DNA of 64,000 nucleotides, from assembly GCA_029782215.1 (NCBI GenBank), contig JAKOVD010000032.1, positions 1-64,000 of the forward strand, written 5' to 3'. The translations under genes and the position numbers were made by a program. Positions 36,626 through 45,099 of the stretch are shown here, in pieces. The notes under the pieces are model-generated. The model had not been told where the DNA came from. It ran no database searches and worked only from the letters and a program-made list of their open reading frames with translations. The DNA comes from Chloroflexota bacterium (lineage in GTDB: Bacteria; Chloroflexota; Anaerolineae; J102). How positions within the stretch are numbered: position 1 is the first letter of the stretch; every line of letters starts with the position of its first letter.

Positions 36626-36654
36626 TTGACAACACCTCGGGACCTCAGTATAAT
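36626..36654 (+). promoter_or_regulatory. Perfect consensus sigma70 promoter of the BMP importer operon
   Basis: TTGACA (36626-36631), a 17-base spacer and TATAAT (36649-36654), identical to consensus. A second TTGACA (36619-36624) lies seven bases upstream as a direct repeat. The predicted start near 36661 leaves a leader of about 207 bases. A promoter this strong normally needs a repressor; the XRE-cupin proteins of this region are candidates. Confidence 0.75.
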
Positions 36655-36867
36655 CGTAGACAACTTTACAATGAACCTTAATTGCCGCGTCTAGGCGCTG
36701 GGGCGCCTGCCTTGCAGGTTGCCCGCATATGCCCCGCAAGTGCCCCGCGTGACGTCGTCCAGGTCACGACTCTGCCAGATGAAAGGAGGTTGCCTGCCAC
36801 GCCATTTCGCATCCGATCTCGTGCTCCCGATCTACCCACCCCTCTTTCAATCGTCACAGGAGGAAAC

Positions 36868-37917
36868 ATGGCACCGCGAAGGCACCATCTCTGGTTCGTT
36901 GTTCTGTTCGTAGTCGTTGTGTCCTTGGTTCTGGGCGCGTGTGCAGCGCCTGCCCAGGCGCCTGCCGCCACCAAGGCCCCTGCTGCTGCCGCAGGGGGTG
37001 ATTTCAAGCTTGGCATAGTCCACCCCTCTCCCATCACGGACTCGTGGAGCGGGCTCGCATGGGCTGCTGCACAGCGGGCGGAGAAGGAACTGGGCGCCAA
37101 GATCGCCAACGTCCAGGTCGGCGACCCGGCGGGCTATGAAAAGGCATTCAGCGATTTCGGCAGTCAGGGCTACAACGTCGTTGTTGGCCACGGCTACCAA
37201 TATGACGATGCCGCCGCCAAGGTGGCGCCGCAGTTCCCCAAGACCTACTACATCATCGTGAATGGCAGCAGCGTGGGCCCAAACCTGGCCGGCATCAACA
37301 CGATTCCCGGCTACATGCAGGTGATGTACGCTGCAGGCGCGATGGCCGGCAAGATCTCCAAGACGCATAAGTGCGCCGCCTTCACCCTCGAGCTGCCGGC
37401 CACCAAGCTGCCCAACCAGGCCTTCATCGCTGGGTTCGAAAGCATTGCGGGCAACAAGTGCAGCCTTGTGACCCTGAACGACCAGAATGACGTCGGGGCC
37501 GCGAAGGAGGCGGCGCTGCAGGCAATGGCCGAGGGCGCCGACATTCTCAGCGCCAATGCCAACCTGGCCGGCTCGGGTGTGTGGCAGGCGGTCGCGGAGA
37601 AGGGCGATGACAAGGTCTTCGCCGTCGGGACGGTCGGCAATGTCAACGATCAGGCGCCCAAGAACATGCTCGTGAGCATGACCCAGGACGCGCCTACCTC
37701 GATCTTCAATGCCATCAAGGCCGTCAAGGAGGGCACGCTCAAGCCCGGCACATCCATCAACCTCAACATCAAGAACCCCGGCGACCTGGCGGCCTATCCT
37801 ATCGTCTTCAACGATGGCGTCGACCCCAAAGTCCTGACCCCTGAGATGAAGGCGGACCTTCAGGCGACGATCGCCAAGATCCAGTCCGGCGCCCTGCAGG
37901 TGCCTGGCGTGCAGTAA
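36868..37917 (+). CDS. BMP-family ABC transporter substrate-binding lipoprotein
   Basis: A 349-residue lipoprotein. It has a hydrophobic leader with lipobox VLGAC, an Ala/Pro-rich spacer, and a PnrA/Med-type (BMP) binding domain: FKLGIVHPSPITDSWSGLAW, VVGHGYQYDDAA, NQAFIAGFESIAG, and a C-terminal GTLKPGTSINLNIKNPGDLA. BMP proteins usually bind purine nucleosides, but Chloroflexota carry many with unassigned ligands. AGGAGG lies 6 bases before the ATG at 36868; the frame is open upstream, without a lipoprotein leader. It begins an operon with two permeases, the ATPase, a DAO-type oxidoreductase, an Mch-like protein and an XRE-cupin regulator. Confidence 0.9.
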   Translation: MAPRRHHLWFVVLFVVVVSLVLGACAAPAQAPAATKAPAAAAGGDFKLGIVHPSPITDSWSGLAWAAAQRAEKELGAKIANVQVGDPAGYEKAFSDFGSQGYNVVVGHGYQYDDAAAKVAPQFPKTYYIIVNGSSVGPNLAGINTIPGYMQVMYAAGAMAGKISKTHKCAAFTLELPATKLPNQAFIAGFESIAGNKCSLVTLNDQNDVGAAKEAALQAMAEGADILSANANLAGSGVWQAVAEKGDDKVFAVGTVGNVNDQAPKNMLVSMTQDAPTSIFNAIKAVKEGTLKPGTSINLNIKNPGDLAAYPIVFNDGVDPKVLTPEMKADLQATIAKIQSGALQVPGVQ

Positions 37918-37924
37918 GCATGGT

Positions 37925-37958
37925 CGGGTCGGGGTCCCGGCGCTGGGACCCCGACCCG
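37925..37958 (+). terminator. Strong intra-operon hairpin after the substrate-binding gene
   Basis: CGGGTCGGGGTCCC-ggcgct-GGGACCCCGACCCG is a perfect 14-bp stem beginning 8 bases after the BMP stop codon, with no T-run. It probably protects the SBP message from 3' decay or partly ends transcription, so that the binding protein exceeds the permeases. Confidence 0.6.
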
Positions 37959-38113
37959 GCTGCACGGGGCTGCGCCGCTTACAGCGTCGCCGCAGCCCGC
38001 GTCCCTTCTGACCAGCAGACGCAGGGGCGCCAGCGCTCAAGGATCGCCGCCCACCAGCGGGCCGTCTGCCCCTCAGGCCACCCCCCGGCAACGGGAAGGG
38101 AAACACCGCCACC

Positions 38114-39196
38114 ATGACTGACGGTACAATCACCAAGGAGCCGGGTTCCCCGCGGCGTGCGGCGCTTGAGCCTATCAGCGCCCTCTGGCGCACGCTGCTG
38201 CTGCCGGTCCTGTCGATCCTGGCTGCCCTGCTGGTGGGTGGGATCATCCTCTGGCTGGCGGGATACAGCGTCGGCAACGCCTACGCGGCGCTTTGGGATG
38301 GGGTTTTCGGCAACACCCGGAATATCGGCGAGGCCTTTCTGCGGGCCACGCCCCTGATCCTGATCGGCTCCGGCATTGCCATCGCCTTCCGCGCCGGCAT
38401 CTGGAACATCGGGGCCGAGGGGCAGTTCTACCTGGGCGCCATTGGCGCCACCTTCCTGGGGCTCCATGCCGCCAAACTGCCGCCGGTCGTGGCCGTCTCG
38501 CTGGCCATTGCAGCCGGTTTCATCTTCGGCGGGGCCTGGGCGGGCCTTGCCGGTTGGATGAAGGTAAGGCTCGGGCTGAACGAGGTCGTGACCACGATCA
38601 TGCTCAACTACATCGCCCTGGGACTCGTGAGCTACTTGATCACCGGGCCGATGATGGAGGGCATTCGCGCCAACCCCCAGACCGACAAGATCGCCGCCAC
38701 CATGCTCCTGCCCCACATCTGGCCGCCCACGCGCGTGCATCTCGGCTTCATCCTGGCCGTGATCGTGGCGTGCATCTGGGCGTTCATTCTCTTCCGCACG
38801 CCCTGGGGCTATGCCATGCGGGCCGTGGGGTTCAACCCGAAGGCGGCGCAGCACGCCGGCATCAACGTCGGCCGCCAGTTTGTGTTGGCCATGGTGCTGA
38901 GCGGCGGCGCCTCCGGCATTGCCGGGGCGGTGGAAGTCATGGGCGTCACGGAACGGCTCTACGCCAACCTCTCGCCCGGCTATGGGTTCCAGGGCATCGC
39001 CGTCTCCCTGCTGGCCAACAACAACCCGTTGGGCGTCATCCTCACCGGCTGGCTCTTTGGCGCCCTGGGCTCTGGGTCGCAGATGATGCAGCTGACTGCG
39101 GGCATCCCCGACGTCATGATCTATATCCTCCAGGGGCTGGTGATTCTCTTCCTGGTCTCCTTCCGGATTCTCGGCGCCAGAATCGGGCGCAAGTAG
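38114..39196 (+). CDS. BMP-type ABC importer permease, subunit 1
   Basis: A 360-residue membrane protein with about ten helices of the branched-chain amino acid/ribose-type permease superfamily. RNIGEAFLRATPLILIGSGIAIAFRAG and WNIGAEGQFYLGAIGATFLGL are the conserved helix-loop segments, and LNEVVTTIMLNYIALG is the cytoplasmic EAA-like region seen in nucleoside (YufP/NupP-like) permeases. The gene lies 196 bp after the SBP gene, beyond a strong hairpin. It forms a heterodimer with the product of the next gene, 12 bp downstream. Confidence 0.9.
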   Translation: MTDGTITKEPGSPRRAALEPISALWRTLLLPVLSILAALLVGGIILWLAGYSVGNAYAALWDGVFGNTRNIGEAFLRATPLILIGSGIAIAFRAGIWNIGAEGQFYLGAIGATFLGLHAAKLPPVVAVSLAIAAGFIFGGAWAGLAGWMKVRLGLNEVVTTIMLNYIALGLVSYLITGPMMEGIRANPQTDKIAATMLLPHIWPPTRVHLGFILAVIVACIWAFILFRTPWGYAMRAVGFNPKAAQHAGINVGRQFVLAMVLSGGASGIAGAVEVMGVTERLYANLSPGYGFQGIAVSLLANNNPLGVILTGWLFGALGSGSQMMQLTAGIPDVMIYILQGLVILFLVSFRILGARIGRK

Positions 39197-39208
39197 AGGG
39201 AGGCACGC

Positions 39209-40138
39209 TTGGCCATTATCCTGATTCTCCAGTCGCTGCTCGAGGCCACCCTGCGCATGGGCGCCCCCCTGATCTATACGTCGGTGGGCGAGACCTACAA
39301 TGAACGTGCCGGCGTGGTGAACATCGGGCTGGAGGGGCTGATGTTGATCGGCGCCTGCACGGCCTACCTGGTTGTGTTTGGCACCCAGAACATTCTCATG
39401 GCCGTCGCCGCTGCCGCCCTGGTGGCGGGCCTGTTCGGCGTGGTCTTTGCTTATGTCACCGTCACCTTACAGGCCAATCAGATCGTGACGGGCACGGCTT
39501 TCAACCTGATCGGGTTGGGGCTGTCGAGCTTTGTCTATCGCGTCGTCTTCGGCGCCATGCCTGCCGCCCGCATCCAGCCCCTGGAGCCGTACGCGGTGCC
39601 GCTCCTGAGCCGCATCCCCTTCCTGGGGCCGATCCTTTTCGATCAGAACTGGCTGGTCTACGGCGCCCTGCTGCTCCCCGTTGTGGCCGCCCTGGTGCTC
39701 AACAAGACCATGCTGGGGTTGGCCCTGCGCGCCACCGGCGAGCACCCCCGGGCCGTGGCCACCGCCGGCCTGCGGGTGTCCGGCCTTCGCTATGGCGCCG
39801 CCATTTTCGGCGCCATGATGGCAGGCATCGGCGGCGCCTACCTGACCATCGCCTGGGCCAATGTCTTTGTGGAGAACATGGTTGCCGGCCGCGGATTCAT
39901 CGCCCTGGCTATCGTCGTCTTCGGGCGGTGGCGGCCGATGGGCGTCCTGCTGGCCAGCCTGCTGTTCGGTTTCACCTATGCCCTGCAGCTCCGCCTGCAG
40001 ATTCAGAACATCCAGGTAGCCTACCAGTTCCTGTTGATCCTGCCCTATCTGGCCACGCTCGTCGCCATGATCCTGTTGCGGGGCCAGACGTCGGTGCAGC
40101 CCAAGGCCCTGGGGACGCCCTACGAGGAGCGCGCATGA
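39209..40138 (+). CDS. BMP-type ABC importer permease, subunit 2
   Basis: A 309-residue permease of the same superfamily (YufQ/NupQ-like). TLRMGAPLIYTSVGETYNERAGVVNIGLEGLMLIGA is split by a helix break, followed by VTLQANQIVTGTAFNLIG and RGFIALAIVVFGRWRP, all conserved in this subunit type. The start is TTG at 39209, with GGGAGG 7 bases upstream, and this gives the expected N-terminal helix. The stop overlaps the ATG of the ATPase gene (ATGA), so translation is coupled. Confidence 0.9.
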   Translation: MAIILILQSLLEATLRMGAPLIYTSVGETYNERAGVVNIGLEGLMLIGACTAYLVVFGTQNILMAVAAAALVAGLFGVVFAYVTVTLQANQIVTGTAFNLIGLGLSSFVYRVVFGAMPAARIQPLEPYAVPLLSRIPFLGPILFDQNWLVYGALLLPVVAALVLNKTMLGLALRATGEHPRAVATAGLRVSGLRYGAAIFGAMMAGIGGAYLTIAWANVFVENMVAGRGFIALAIVVFGRWRPMGVLLASLLFGFTYALQLRLQIQNIQVAYQFLLILPYLATLVAMILLRGQTSVQPKALGTPYEERA

Positions 40139-41742
40139 CCATCCCCGCTCCGGCCAACCCACTGGCTGGCCCGGTCGCCGGCGCTCCCGGCGTCTTGGGA
40201 GCGGCCGGCGCCCCGCGCCTGCGCCTGGTCGACATCAACAAGCATTTCGGTTCGCTCAAGGCCAATGACCACATCTCCCTGGACGTGATGCCCGGCGAGG
40301 TGATGTGCCTGCTGGGGGAGAACGGCGCCGGCAAGACCACGCTGATGAACATCGCCTACGGTCTCTACCGCGCCGACAGCGGCCACATCGAGATCGATGG
40401 CTCGCCTGTGACCATCCGCTCGCCCCACGAGGCCATCCGCCACGGCGTCGGCATGGTCCACCAGCACTTCATGCTCGTGCCACCGCTCACCGTGACGGAG
40501 AACGTCATCCTGGGCACACGGCCCCTCTTCGCCCGGCGATCGGTGCTCTCCGACATGAAGGGAATCGAGAAAGAGATCGATGCCGTGGCCGTCCGCTACG
40601 GGCTCAAGGTGGACCCTGCCGCCCGCGTGGCCGACCTGAGCGTCGGCGAGCAGCAGCGGGTGGAAATCATCAAGGCGCTGTACCGCGGGGTGAACCTGCT
40701 CATCCTCGATGAGCCGACGGCAGTGCTCACGCCGCAGGAGACCACCGATCTCTTCCGCACCCTGCGCACGCTCACGGTGGCCGGCCTCTCGATCATCTTC
40801 ATCACACACAAGCTCAACGAGGTGATGGCAGCCGCCGACCGCGTCACCGTGCTGCGGGACGGCAGGGTCGTCGGGCAGCGCCCCATTCGCGAGACGAATC
40901 CGCACGAGTTGGCGGAGATGATGGTGGGGCGGGACGTTAAGATGACCTTCGACAAGCCACCGGCGGCGTCCGGCGAGGACATGCTGGCGCTCGACGGCGT
41001 CACGGTGGAGGGGGACGACGGGCGCCTGCTCCTGGACGACCTCTCCCTGACGGTGCGCAAGGGCGAGATCGTCGGCATCGCCGGCGTCGACGGCAACGGC
41101 CAGACCGAGCTTGCGCTCGCCATCGCCGGGTTGGCCAGGCTCAAGTCCGGGCATGTGCGTCTTGCCGGAAGGGACGTGACCGGCCAGTCGCCCCATGCCA
41201 TCATCCAAGCCGGTCTGCGCCATATCCCCGAGGACCGGCACACGGAAGGGCTGGTGCTCGACTTCACGGTCGCCGACAACCTGGTCCTCAAGCGCTACAA
41301 CCAGCCTCCCTTCACCCGCAGCGGCGTCCTGCGGCCAGGCGCCATCCTGGAGTACGCGGCCCGCGTGATCAAGACCTTCGATGTGCGCACGCGCTCGGTC
41401 AGTTCCAAGACCTCGGAGCTGTCGGGGGGCAACCAGCAGAAGGTCGTGCTGGGCCGCGAGATCGATCAGGACCCCGTCGTCCTCATCGCCGCCCAGCCCA
41501 CGCGCGGCCTGGACGTCGGCGCCACTGAGTACATCCACAGCGCTCTGCTTGCCCAGCGCCAGCGCGGCGTGGCCATCCTCCTCATCTCGACGGAGCTGGA
41601 AGAGATCATGGCCCTCAGCGACCGCATCGCCGTGATCTATGAAGGGCGCATCGTCGGCGAGCTGTCGGGCGACCGCGCCAACATCCAGAAGATCGGGCTG
41701 CTGATGGCCGGCGTACACGGTGCGGGAGGAGACGCCGCCTGA
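40135..41742 (+). CDS. BMP-type ABC importer ATPase (double nucleotide-binding domain)
   Basis: A 535-residue RbsA/NupO-like ATPase with two fused domains. Domain 1 has Walker A GENGAGKTT near 62, signature LSVGEQQRVEI near 168 and Walker B LLILDEPTAVL near 188. Domain 2 has a relaxed Walker A (GVDGNGQTE, near 317), signature LSGGNQQKVVLGRE near 428 and a degenerate Walker B (VLIAAQPTRGLD, A-Q in place of D-E), as usual in this subfamily where only one site hydrolyses ATP fully. The ATG at 40135 overlaps the preceding TGA. It energises import of the BMP ligand. Confidence 0.92.
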   Translation: MTIPAPANPLAGPVAGAPGVLGAAGAPRLRLVDINKHFGSLKANDHISLDVMPGEVMCLLGENGAGKTTLMNIAYGLYRADSGHIEIDGSPVTIRSPHEAIRHGVGMVHQHFMLVPPLTVTENVILGTRPLFARRSVLSDMKGIEKEIDAVAVRYGLKVDPAARVADLSVGEQQRVEIIKALYRGVNLLILDEPTAVLTPQETTDLFRTLRTLTVAGLSIIFITHKLNEVMAAADRVTVLRDGRVVGQRPIRETNPHELAEMMVGRDVKMTFDKPPAASGEDMLALDGVTVEGDDGRLLLDDLSLTVRKGEIVGIAGVDGNGQTELALAIAGLARLKSGHVRLAGRDVTGQSPHAIIQAGLRHIPEDRHTEGLVLDFTVADNLVLKRYNQPPFTRSGVLRPGAILEYAARVIKTFDVRTRSVSSKTSELSGGNQQKVVLGREIDQDPVVLIAAQPTRGLDVGATEYIHSALLAQRQRGVAILLISTELEEIMALSDRIAVIYEGRIVGELSGDRANIQKIGLLMAGVHGAGGDAA

Positions 41743-41758
41743 AGGCGGTGGACGGCCC

Positions 41759-42898
41759 ATGGCTGATGTCTACGATGCCATCATCGTCGGCGGAGGGTTC
41801 ATCGGCAGCGCCGTCGCCTATCACCTGGCCCACCGGGGCCTGAAGGTGCTCCTCTTGGAAGCCAGGAGCCTGGGGAGTGGTTCCTCGGGGGCGTGTGGCG
41901 GTCGCGCCCAGGTAGCGGAAGGGCATCCCGGCCTGCACATGGACTTGGTCATGCTCGGCCTGGAGCGCCTCGCGAACCTGGAGGCGGAGCTTGCCTACGA
42001 CTTCGAGTGGCGCCGCCTCGGCAACATCATGCTCATCCGCACCCAGGCGCACTGGCAGGAATGGACGGCGCAGGTTGCTCACCTGCAGAGTCGCGGCATT
42101 CCGGCCGAGATGCTCGATCCGGCGGCGCTGCGGGAGGCTGAACCTGACCTGATCGTCGAGGGCTACCTGGGCGGGGCCTGGTGCCTGGAAGGGCATCTCA
42201 ACCCGATGAAGTACTGCTGGGCCTTCGCCCGCGGTGCTCGCCGCCAGGGCGCCCTCCTCCATGCCCAGGAGCCGGTGCTTGGCTTCGAGCGCGAGGGCCA
42301 GCGCCTGACCGCCGTGCGCACGCCTCTCGGGCGCTACAGCGCCGGCGCCGTCCTCGTGGCGGCCGGGGCCTGGTCGGGGAGGGTGTTGGCCCTGGCCGGC
42401 GCAGCGCTGCCCGTGCGTTCCACCAATGCCGAAGCGATGGTTTCCGAGCCGCTCCCGCCGGTGCTCAGGCATCATGTCGGCATGGCCGATTTCTACGAGA
42501 CCATTCACAACTCACCCCAGGCTGTCTCACTCGGCGTCCTGCAGATGGCGAACGGCGGCCTCTACATCTCCGAATCGGTGGAGATGACGGACCGGATTCG
42601 CGAGCTGACCAGCATCTGGGGGCCGCCGGGCATGGCCGCCGAGCTGCTGCGCCTGGCGCCCAGGTTGCAGGGGGTCCGGCTGCTGCGGGCCTGGACCGGA
42701 CAGAGCCCCTTCCTGCCCGACGCGCAGCCGGCCATCGGCCGCCTGCCGGGGTTCGACAACCTCTTCACCGCCACATGCTTCCACCTGACCATCACGACAA
42801 CGCCGATCCTGGCCGGTCTGATCGCCGGTATGATGGCCGGCGAGAGCCCCGTTCCCTCTCTGGAAGCTTTCGATCCCTCACGCTTCATCAGGAACTGA
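41759..42898 (+). CDS. DAO-family FAD-dependent oxidoreductase
   Basis: A 379-residue D-amino-acid-oxidase/sarcosine-oxidase-beta-like flavoprotein: dinucleotide loop AIIVGGGFIGSAVAYHLA (about 8-25), GSGSSGACGGRAQVAEGHP as the flavin-binding loop, LVAAGAWSGRVLALAG, and the C-terminal RAWTGQSPFLPDAQPAIGRLP with TCFHLTITTTPILAG. It resembles the catalytic subunit (HcnC/OoxB type) of three-part amine or D-hydroxyproline dehydrogenases. HcnA/HcnB-like subunits are encoded at 51739-53473, so the three may form one enzyme. The start at 41759 lies 16 bp after the ATPase stop, in the importer operon, suggesting that it acts on the imported compound. Confidence 0.85.
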   Translation: MADVYDAIIVGGGFIGSAVAYHLAHRGLKVLLLEARSLGSGSSGACGGRAQVAEGHPGLHMDLVMLGLERLANLEAELAYDFEWRRLGNIMLIRTQAHWQEWTAQVAHLQSRGIPAEMLDPAALREAEPDLIVEGYLGGAWCLEGHLNPMKYCWAFARGARRQGALLHAQEPVLGFEREGQRLTAVRTPLGRYSAGAVLVAAGAWSGRVLALAGAALPVRSTNAEAMVSEPLPPVLRHHVGMADFYETIHNSPQAVSLGVLQMANGGLYISESVEMTDRIRELTSIWGPPGMAAELLRLAPRLQGVRLLRAWTGQSPFLPDAQPAIGRLPGFDNLFTATCFHLTITTTPILAGLIAGMMAGESPVPSLEAFDPSRFIRN

Positions 42899-42907
42899 CA
42901 CGCAACC

Positions 42908-43891
42908 ATGGAACAAGACATGCAAGGGTACAGCGTCAACCGGGCGGCTGTGACGATGATCAAGGACGCCATCGCCCGCTCCGACGAGATGCAGATCAAA
43001 GCCTGGCGCGCTGCCTGCGGCGCCACCCTGGTGGACATGGGGCTGACCTGCCCTGGCAGTTGGAAGGCAGGACAGGTCTTCGTGGAGGCCGGCTTTGGCG
43101 GGCTTGGCAAGGCGACCTACGGCATCTTCGACCTGGAACCGTTCCAGGCGCCGGCCATTGAGGTCTGGGTCGACCACCCGGTCATCGCCGTCGTGGCCTC
43201 ACAGGCCGGCTGCTGGGAATTGGGCTCGGGTCAGTACGCCGAGATCGGCTCCGGGCCGGCCCGGGCCGTAGCCCTGGCCGATCGCTGGTCCGGCAGCGGC
43301 TACGTGGATCGGGACGCCGCCGAGGTGGTCGTCCAGCTCCAGACGCGGCGCGTGCCGGATGACGACCTCTGCCGGTTCGTCGCCGCCGCCTGCCGCGTCC
43401 AACCCGACCAGGTCTACGTGGTCTTTGCGCCCACTGCCTGCCTGGTGGGCGCCGTGCAGGTGGCCTCCCGCACCGTGGAGCAGGTCATGGTCAAGCTCTT
43501 CCTGCACGGCTTTGACATCCACAGCGTCCGTCACGGCTACGGCATCGCCCCGGTGGCGCCCCTCTCACCCGACGAAGGCGAGGCCATGGGCCGGGTCAAC
43601 GACTGCCTGTTCTACGGCGCCACCACCGTGCTCTACGCCGATGCGCCCGACGAGGCCATTGCGCCGGTGCTCAGCAAGCTCTGCTTTGACGCCAACGCCG
43701 GCGAGTTCTGGGGCATGCCCTTCGCCGCCATCTTCGATCACTTTGGGCGGAACTGGTTTGCCGTGCCCGACTTGATCGATTCGCCGGCCAGGGTCATCAT
43801 CAACAGCCTGCAGACGGGGCACAGCTTTGTGGGCGGGCAGATCAACCGCGAGGTGCTCCGGCGCTCCTTCTTTGGTCTCGGTGCGGCCTGA
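42908..43891 (+). CDS. Methenyltetrahydromethanopterin cyclohydrolase-like protein, paralogue 2
   Basis: A 327-residue Mch-family protein, more typical than paralogue 1. EIGSGPARAVA near 112-122 matches the family's GSGPARA motif. VYVVFAPTACLVGAVQVASRTVEQVM corresponds to the conserved A-P-T-A-S-x-V-G-S-V-Q-I-S-A-R region, and AMGRVNDCLFYGA near 226 and QTGHSFVGGQINREVLRRSFF complete it. It lies between the FAD oxidoreductase and the XRE-cupin regulator in the importer operon (gaps of 9 and 11 bp). It would act on a cyclic amidine-like or methenyl substrate if the chemistry is conserved. The ATG at 42908 or 42920 could be the start. Confidence 0.85.
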   Translation: MEQDMQGYSVNRAAVTMIKDAIARSDEMQIKAWRAACGATLVDMGLTCPGSWKAGQVFVEAGFGGLGKATYGIFDLEPFQAPAIEVWVDHPVIAVVASQAGCWELGSGQYAEIGSGPARAVALADRWSGSGYVDRDAAEVVVQLQTRRVPDDDLCRFVAAACRVQPDQVYVVFAPTACLVGAVQVASRTVEQVMVKLFLHGFDIHSVRHGYGIAPVAPLSPDEGEAMGRVNDCLFYGATTVLYADAPDEAIAPVLSKLCFDANAGEFWGMPFAAIFDHFGRNWFAVPDLIDSPARVIINSLQTGHSFVGGQINREVLRRSFFGLGAA

Positions 43892-43902
43892 CGGAAACCG
43901 GC

Positions 43903-44496
43903 ATGGTGATCGAAACCGCAGAGGAACTGGACGACGTCGCCCAAGCCGAGAACGTTACCCTCGGCGAGCAGATCCGCGCCCGGCGCATCGAGCTCAACCT
44001 GGGCGTGCGGGAGCTCGCCCGCATGACCGGTCTGAGCGCGACCTTCGTCAGCAAGCTCGAGCACGGCAAGGCCAACCCCACGCTCGACACCCTGCGCAAC
44101 ATCGCCAACGCCCTCAACACCCCCCTGTTCCGGCTGCTCGTGGGAACAGTCGAGCCCAATCCCGTCGTCAGGCGCCGCCATCGCCGCCGCACCACGATGT
44201 CGCCCGGCCACATCAGCATTGAGCTCCTGGTGCCGGATCTGCAGCACAAGATGGTGCTCTTCCAGGTAAGAGCCACGGCCGCGGACGGCAACCTGGTCGG
44301 CCCACCGCTGATGGTGCCCACCGAGGAATGCGTGACGGTGCTCAAAGGCAGCTTCCAGGTGCGCGCCTACGGGCAGGTCTACCAGCTCAACACCGGCGAC
44401 AGCATCTATGTGGATGGGCGCAGCCTGGAGGCCATCCGCGTCACCAGCGAAGGTGAAGCCAGCTTCATCTCCGCCATGACCCCGCCGGCATTCTGA
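43903..44496 (+). CDS. XRE-family regulator with C-terminal cupin domain, copy 1
   Basis: A 197-residue regulator. The helix-turn-helix domain (about 18-78) has IRARRIELNLGVRELARMTGLSATF and VSKLEHGKANPTLDTLRNIANAL. The cupin sensor domain (about 105-190) has HKMVLFQVRATA, PTEECVTVLKGSFQVRAYGQVYQLNTGDSIYVDG split over two strands, which is the metal/ligand-binding barrel of SutR/PuuR-like regulators. It is the last gene of the BMP importer operon and probably senses the imported compound or a breakdown product. A paralogue of the same architecture is at 50091; the cupin texts are very similar (MVLFQV, PTEEC, YQL-x-TGDSIY). Confidence 0.85.
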   Translation: MVIETAEELDDVAQAENVTLGEQIRARRIELNLGVRELARMTGLSATFVSKLEHGKANPTLDTLRNIANALNTPLFRLLVGTVEPNPVVRRRHRRRTTMSPGHISIELLVPDLQHKMVLFQVRATAADGNLVGPPLMVPTEECVTVLKGSFQVRAYGQVYQLNTGDSIYVDGRSLEAIRVTSEGEASFISAMTPPAF

Positions 44497-44515
44497 ACAA
44501 GGGCTGTTCCCATGC

Positions 44516-44854
44516 TCAGTCCGCGATCAGTTCATTGAGCCCATCGATGACCTGATTTAGTTCCTCCGGCGAAGCGCGGGCGATGAGGTTGCCAAGTCTT
44601 TCCACAGATAGCGTACGAACCTGGCCGATCTTGACCCAGGAACGTTTGGGAAGAGCAACACTGCTCAGTTCAAAGGTAAGCGGAAAACCGGCCACGGGCT
44701 TCTGACTGGTCAGCGCCAGGGCGATAACCGTCCCCGATCGCTCATTGAAGACATCATGGCTGATGACCAGCACCGGACGCAATCCGGCCTGCTCGTGACC
44801 ACGAGTCGGGTTCAGGTCGGCCCAAAGGATGTCTCCCCTCAGTATTCGGGCCAT
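44516..44854 (-). CDS. MazF/PemK-family toxin (endoribonuclease)
   Basis: A 112-residue MazF-like protein. [27 protein letters not shown] carries the family's G-x-E/D-Q-x-G-x-R-P-V-L-V-I-S core with the catalytic Arg, followed by [10 protein letters not shown] and [16 protein letters not shown] (the T-x-x-x-x-R-L segment). Such toxins cut mRNA and are held inactive by the antitoxin encoded just upstream. The start at 44854 overlaps the antitoxin stop by 16 bp. The gene is convergent with the XRE-cupin gene. Confidence 0.9.
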   Translation of the reverse strand: MARILRGDILWADLNPTRGHEQAGLRPVLVISHDVFNERSGTVIALALTSQKPVAGFPLTFELSSVALPKRSWVKIGQVRTLSVERLGNLIARASPEELNQVIDGLNELIAD

Positions 44855-45081
44855 GTTTCCAATTCCCAGGTCATTCCTTCTTCGGCGAAAGCCTGTTCAA
44901 GCCGCGAGTCAAGTTTCGCACACTCCGCCGCCAATCTTGTGTGCCGCATCCGGTCAAGCTTTTCCTGGATGGCCTGCTGAATGGCCTTGGAACGATTGGG
45001 AAAGACGTGCTCTGCAACCATCTGATCCAGTTCGGCCAACAGATGCTGATCGATGGAGACTGCAACTTTGGTCGTCAACAT
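44839..45081 (-). CDS. Ribbon-helix-helix antitoxin of the MazEF-type pair
   Basis: An 80-residue protein. The N-terminal [22 protein letters not shown] with [14 protein letters not shown] is a ribbon-helix-helix DNA-binding domain, and the C-terminal acidic tail ([16 protein letters not shown]) is a likely toxin-binding segment. The ATG at 45081 has AGGAGG 9 bases upstream; the longer open frame starts within the promoter. The palindrome and promoter at 45100-45141 fit autoregulation by this protein. Confidence 0.85.
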   Translation of the reverse strand: MLTTKVAVSIDQHLLAELDQMVAEHVFPNRSKAIQQAIQEKLDRMRHTRLAAECAKLDSRLEQAFAEEGMTWELETWPEY

Positions 45082-45099
45082 TTCGCGTGCCTCCTGCAG

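Noticed and set aside
36661..36867. Known riboswitch in the BMP leader
   Set aside because: Only short inverted repeats are seen; no consensus of a riboswitch class could be matched by eye.
40120..41760. A 546-codon minus-strand frame opposite the importer ATPase
   Set aside because: It is antisense to a protein with all ABC motifs on both nucleotide-binding domains.
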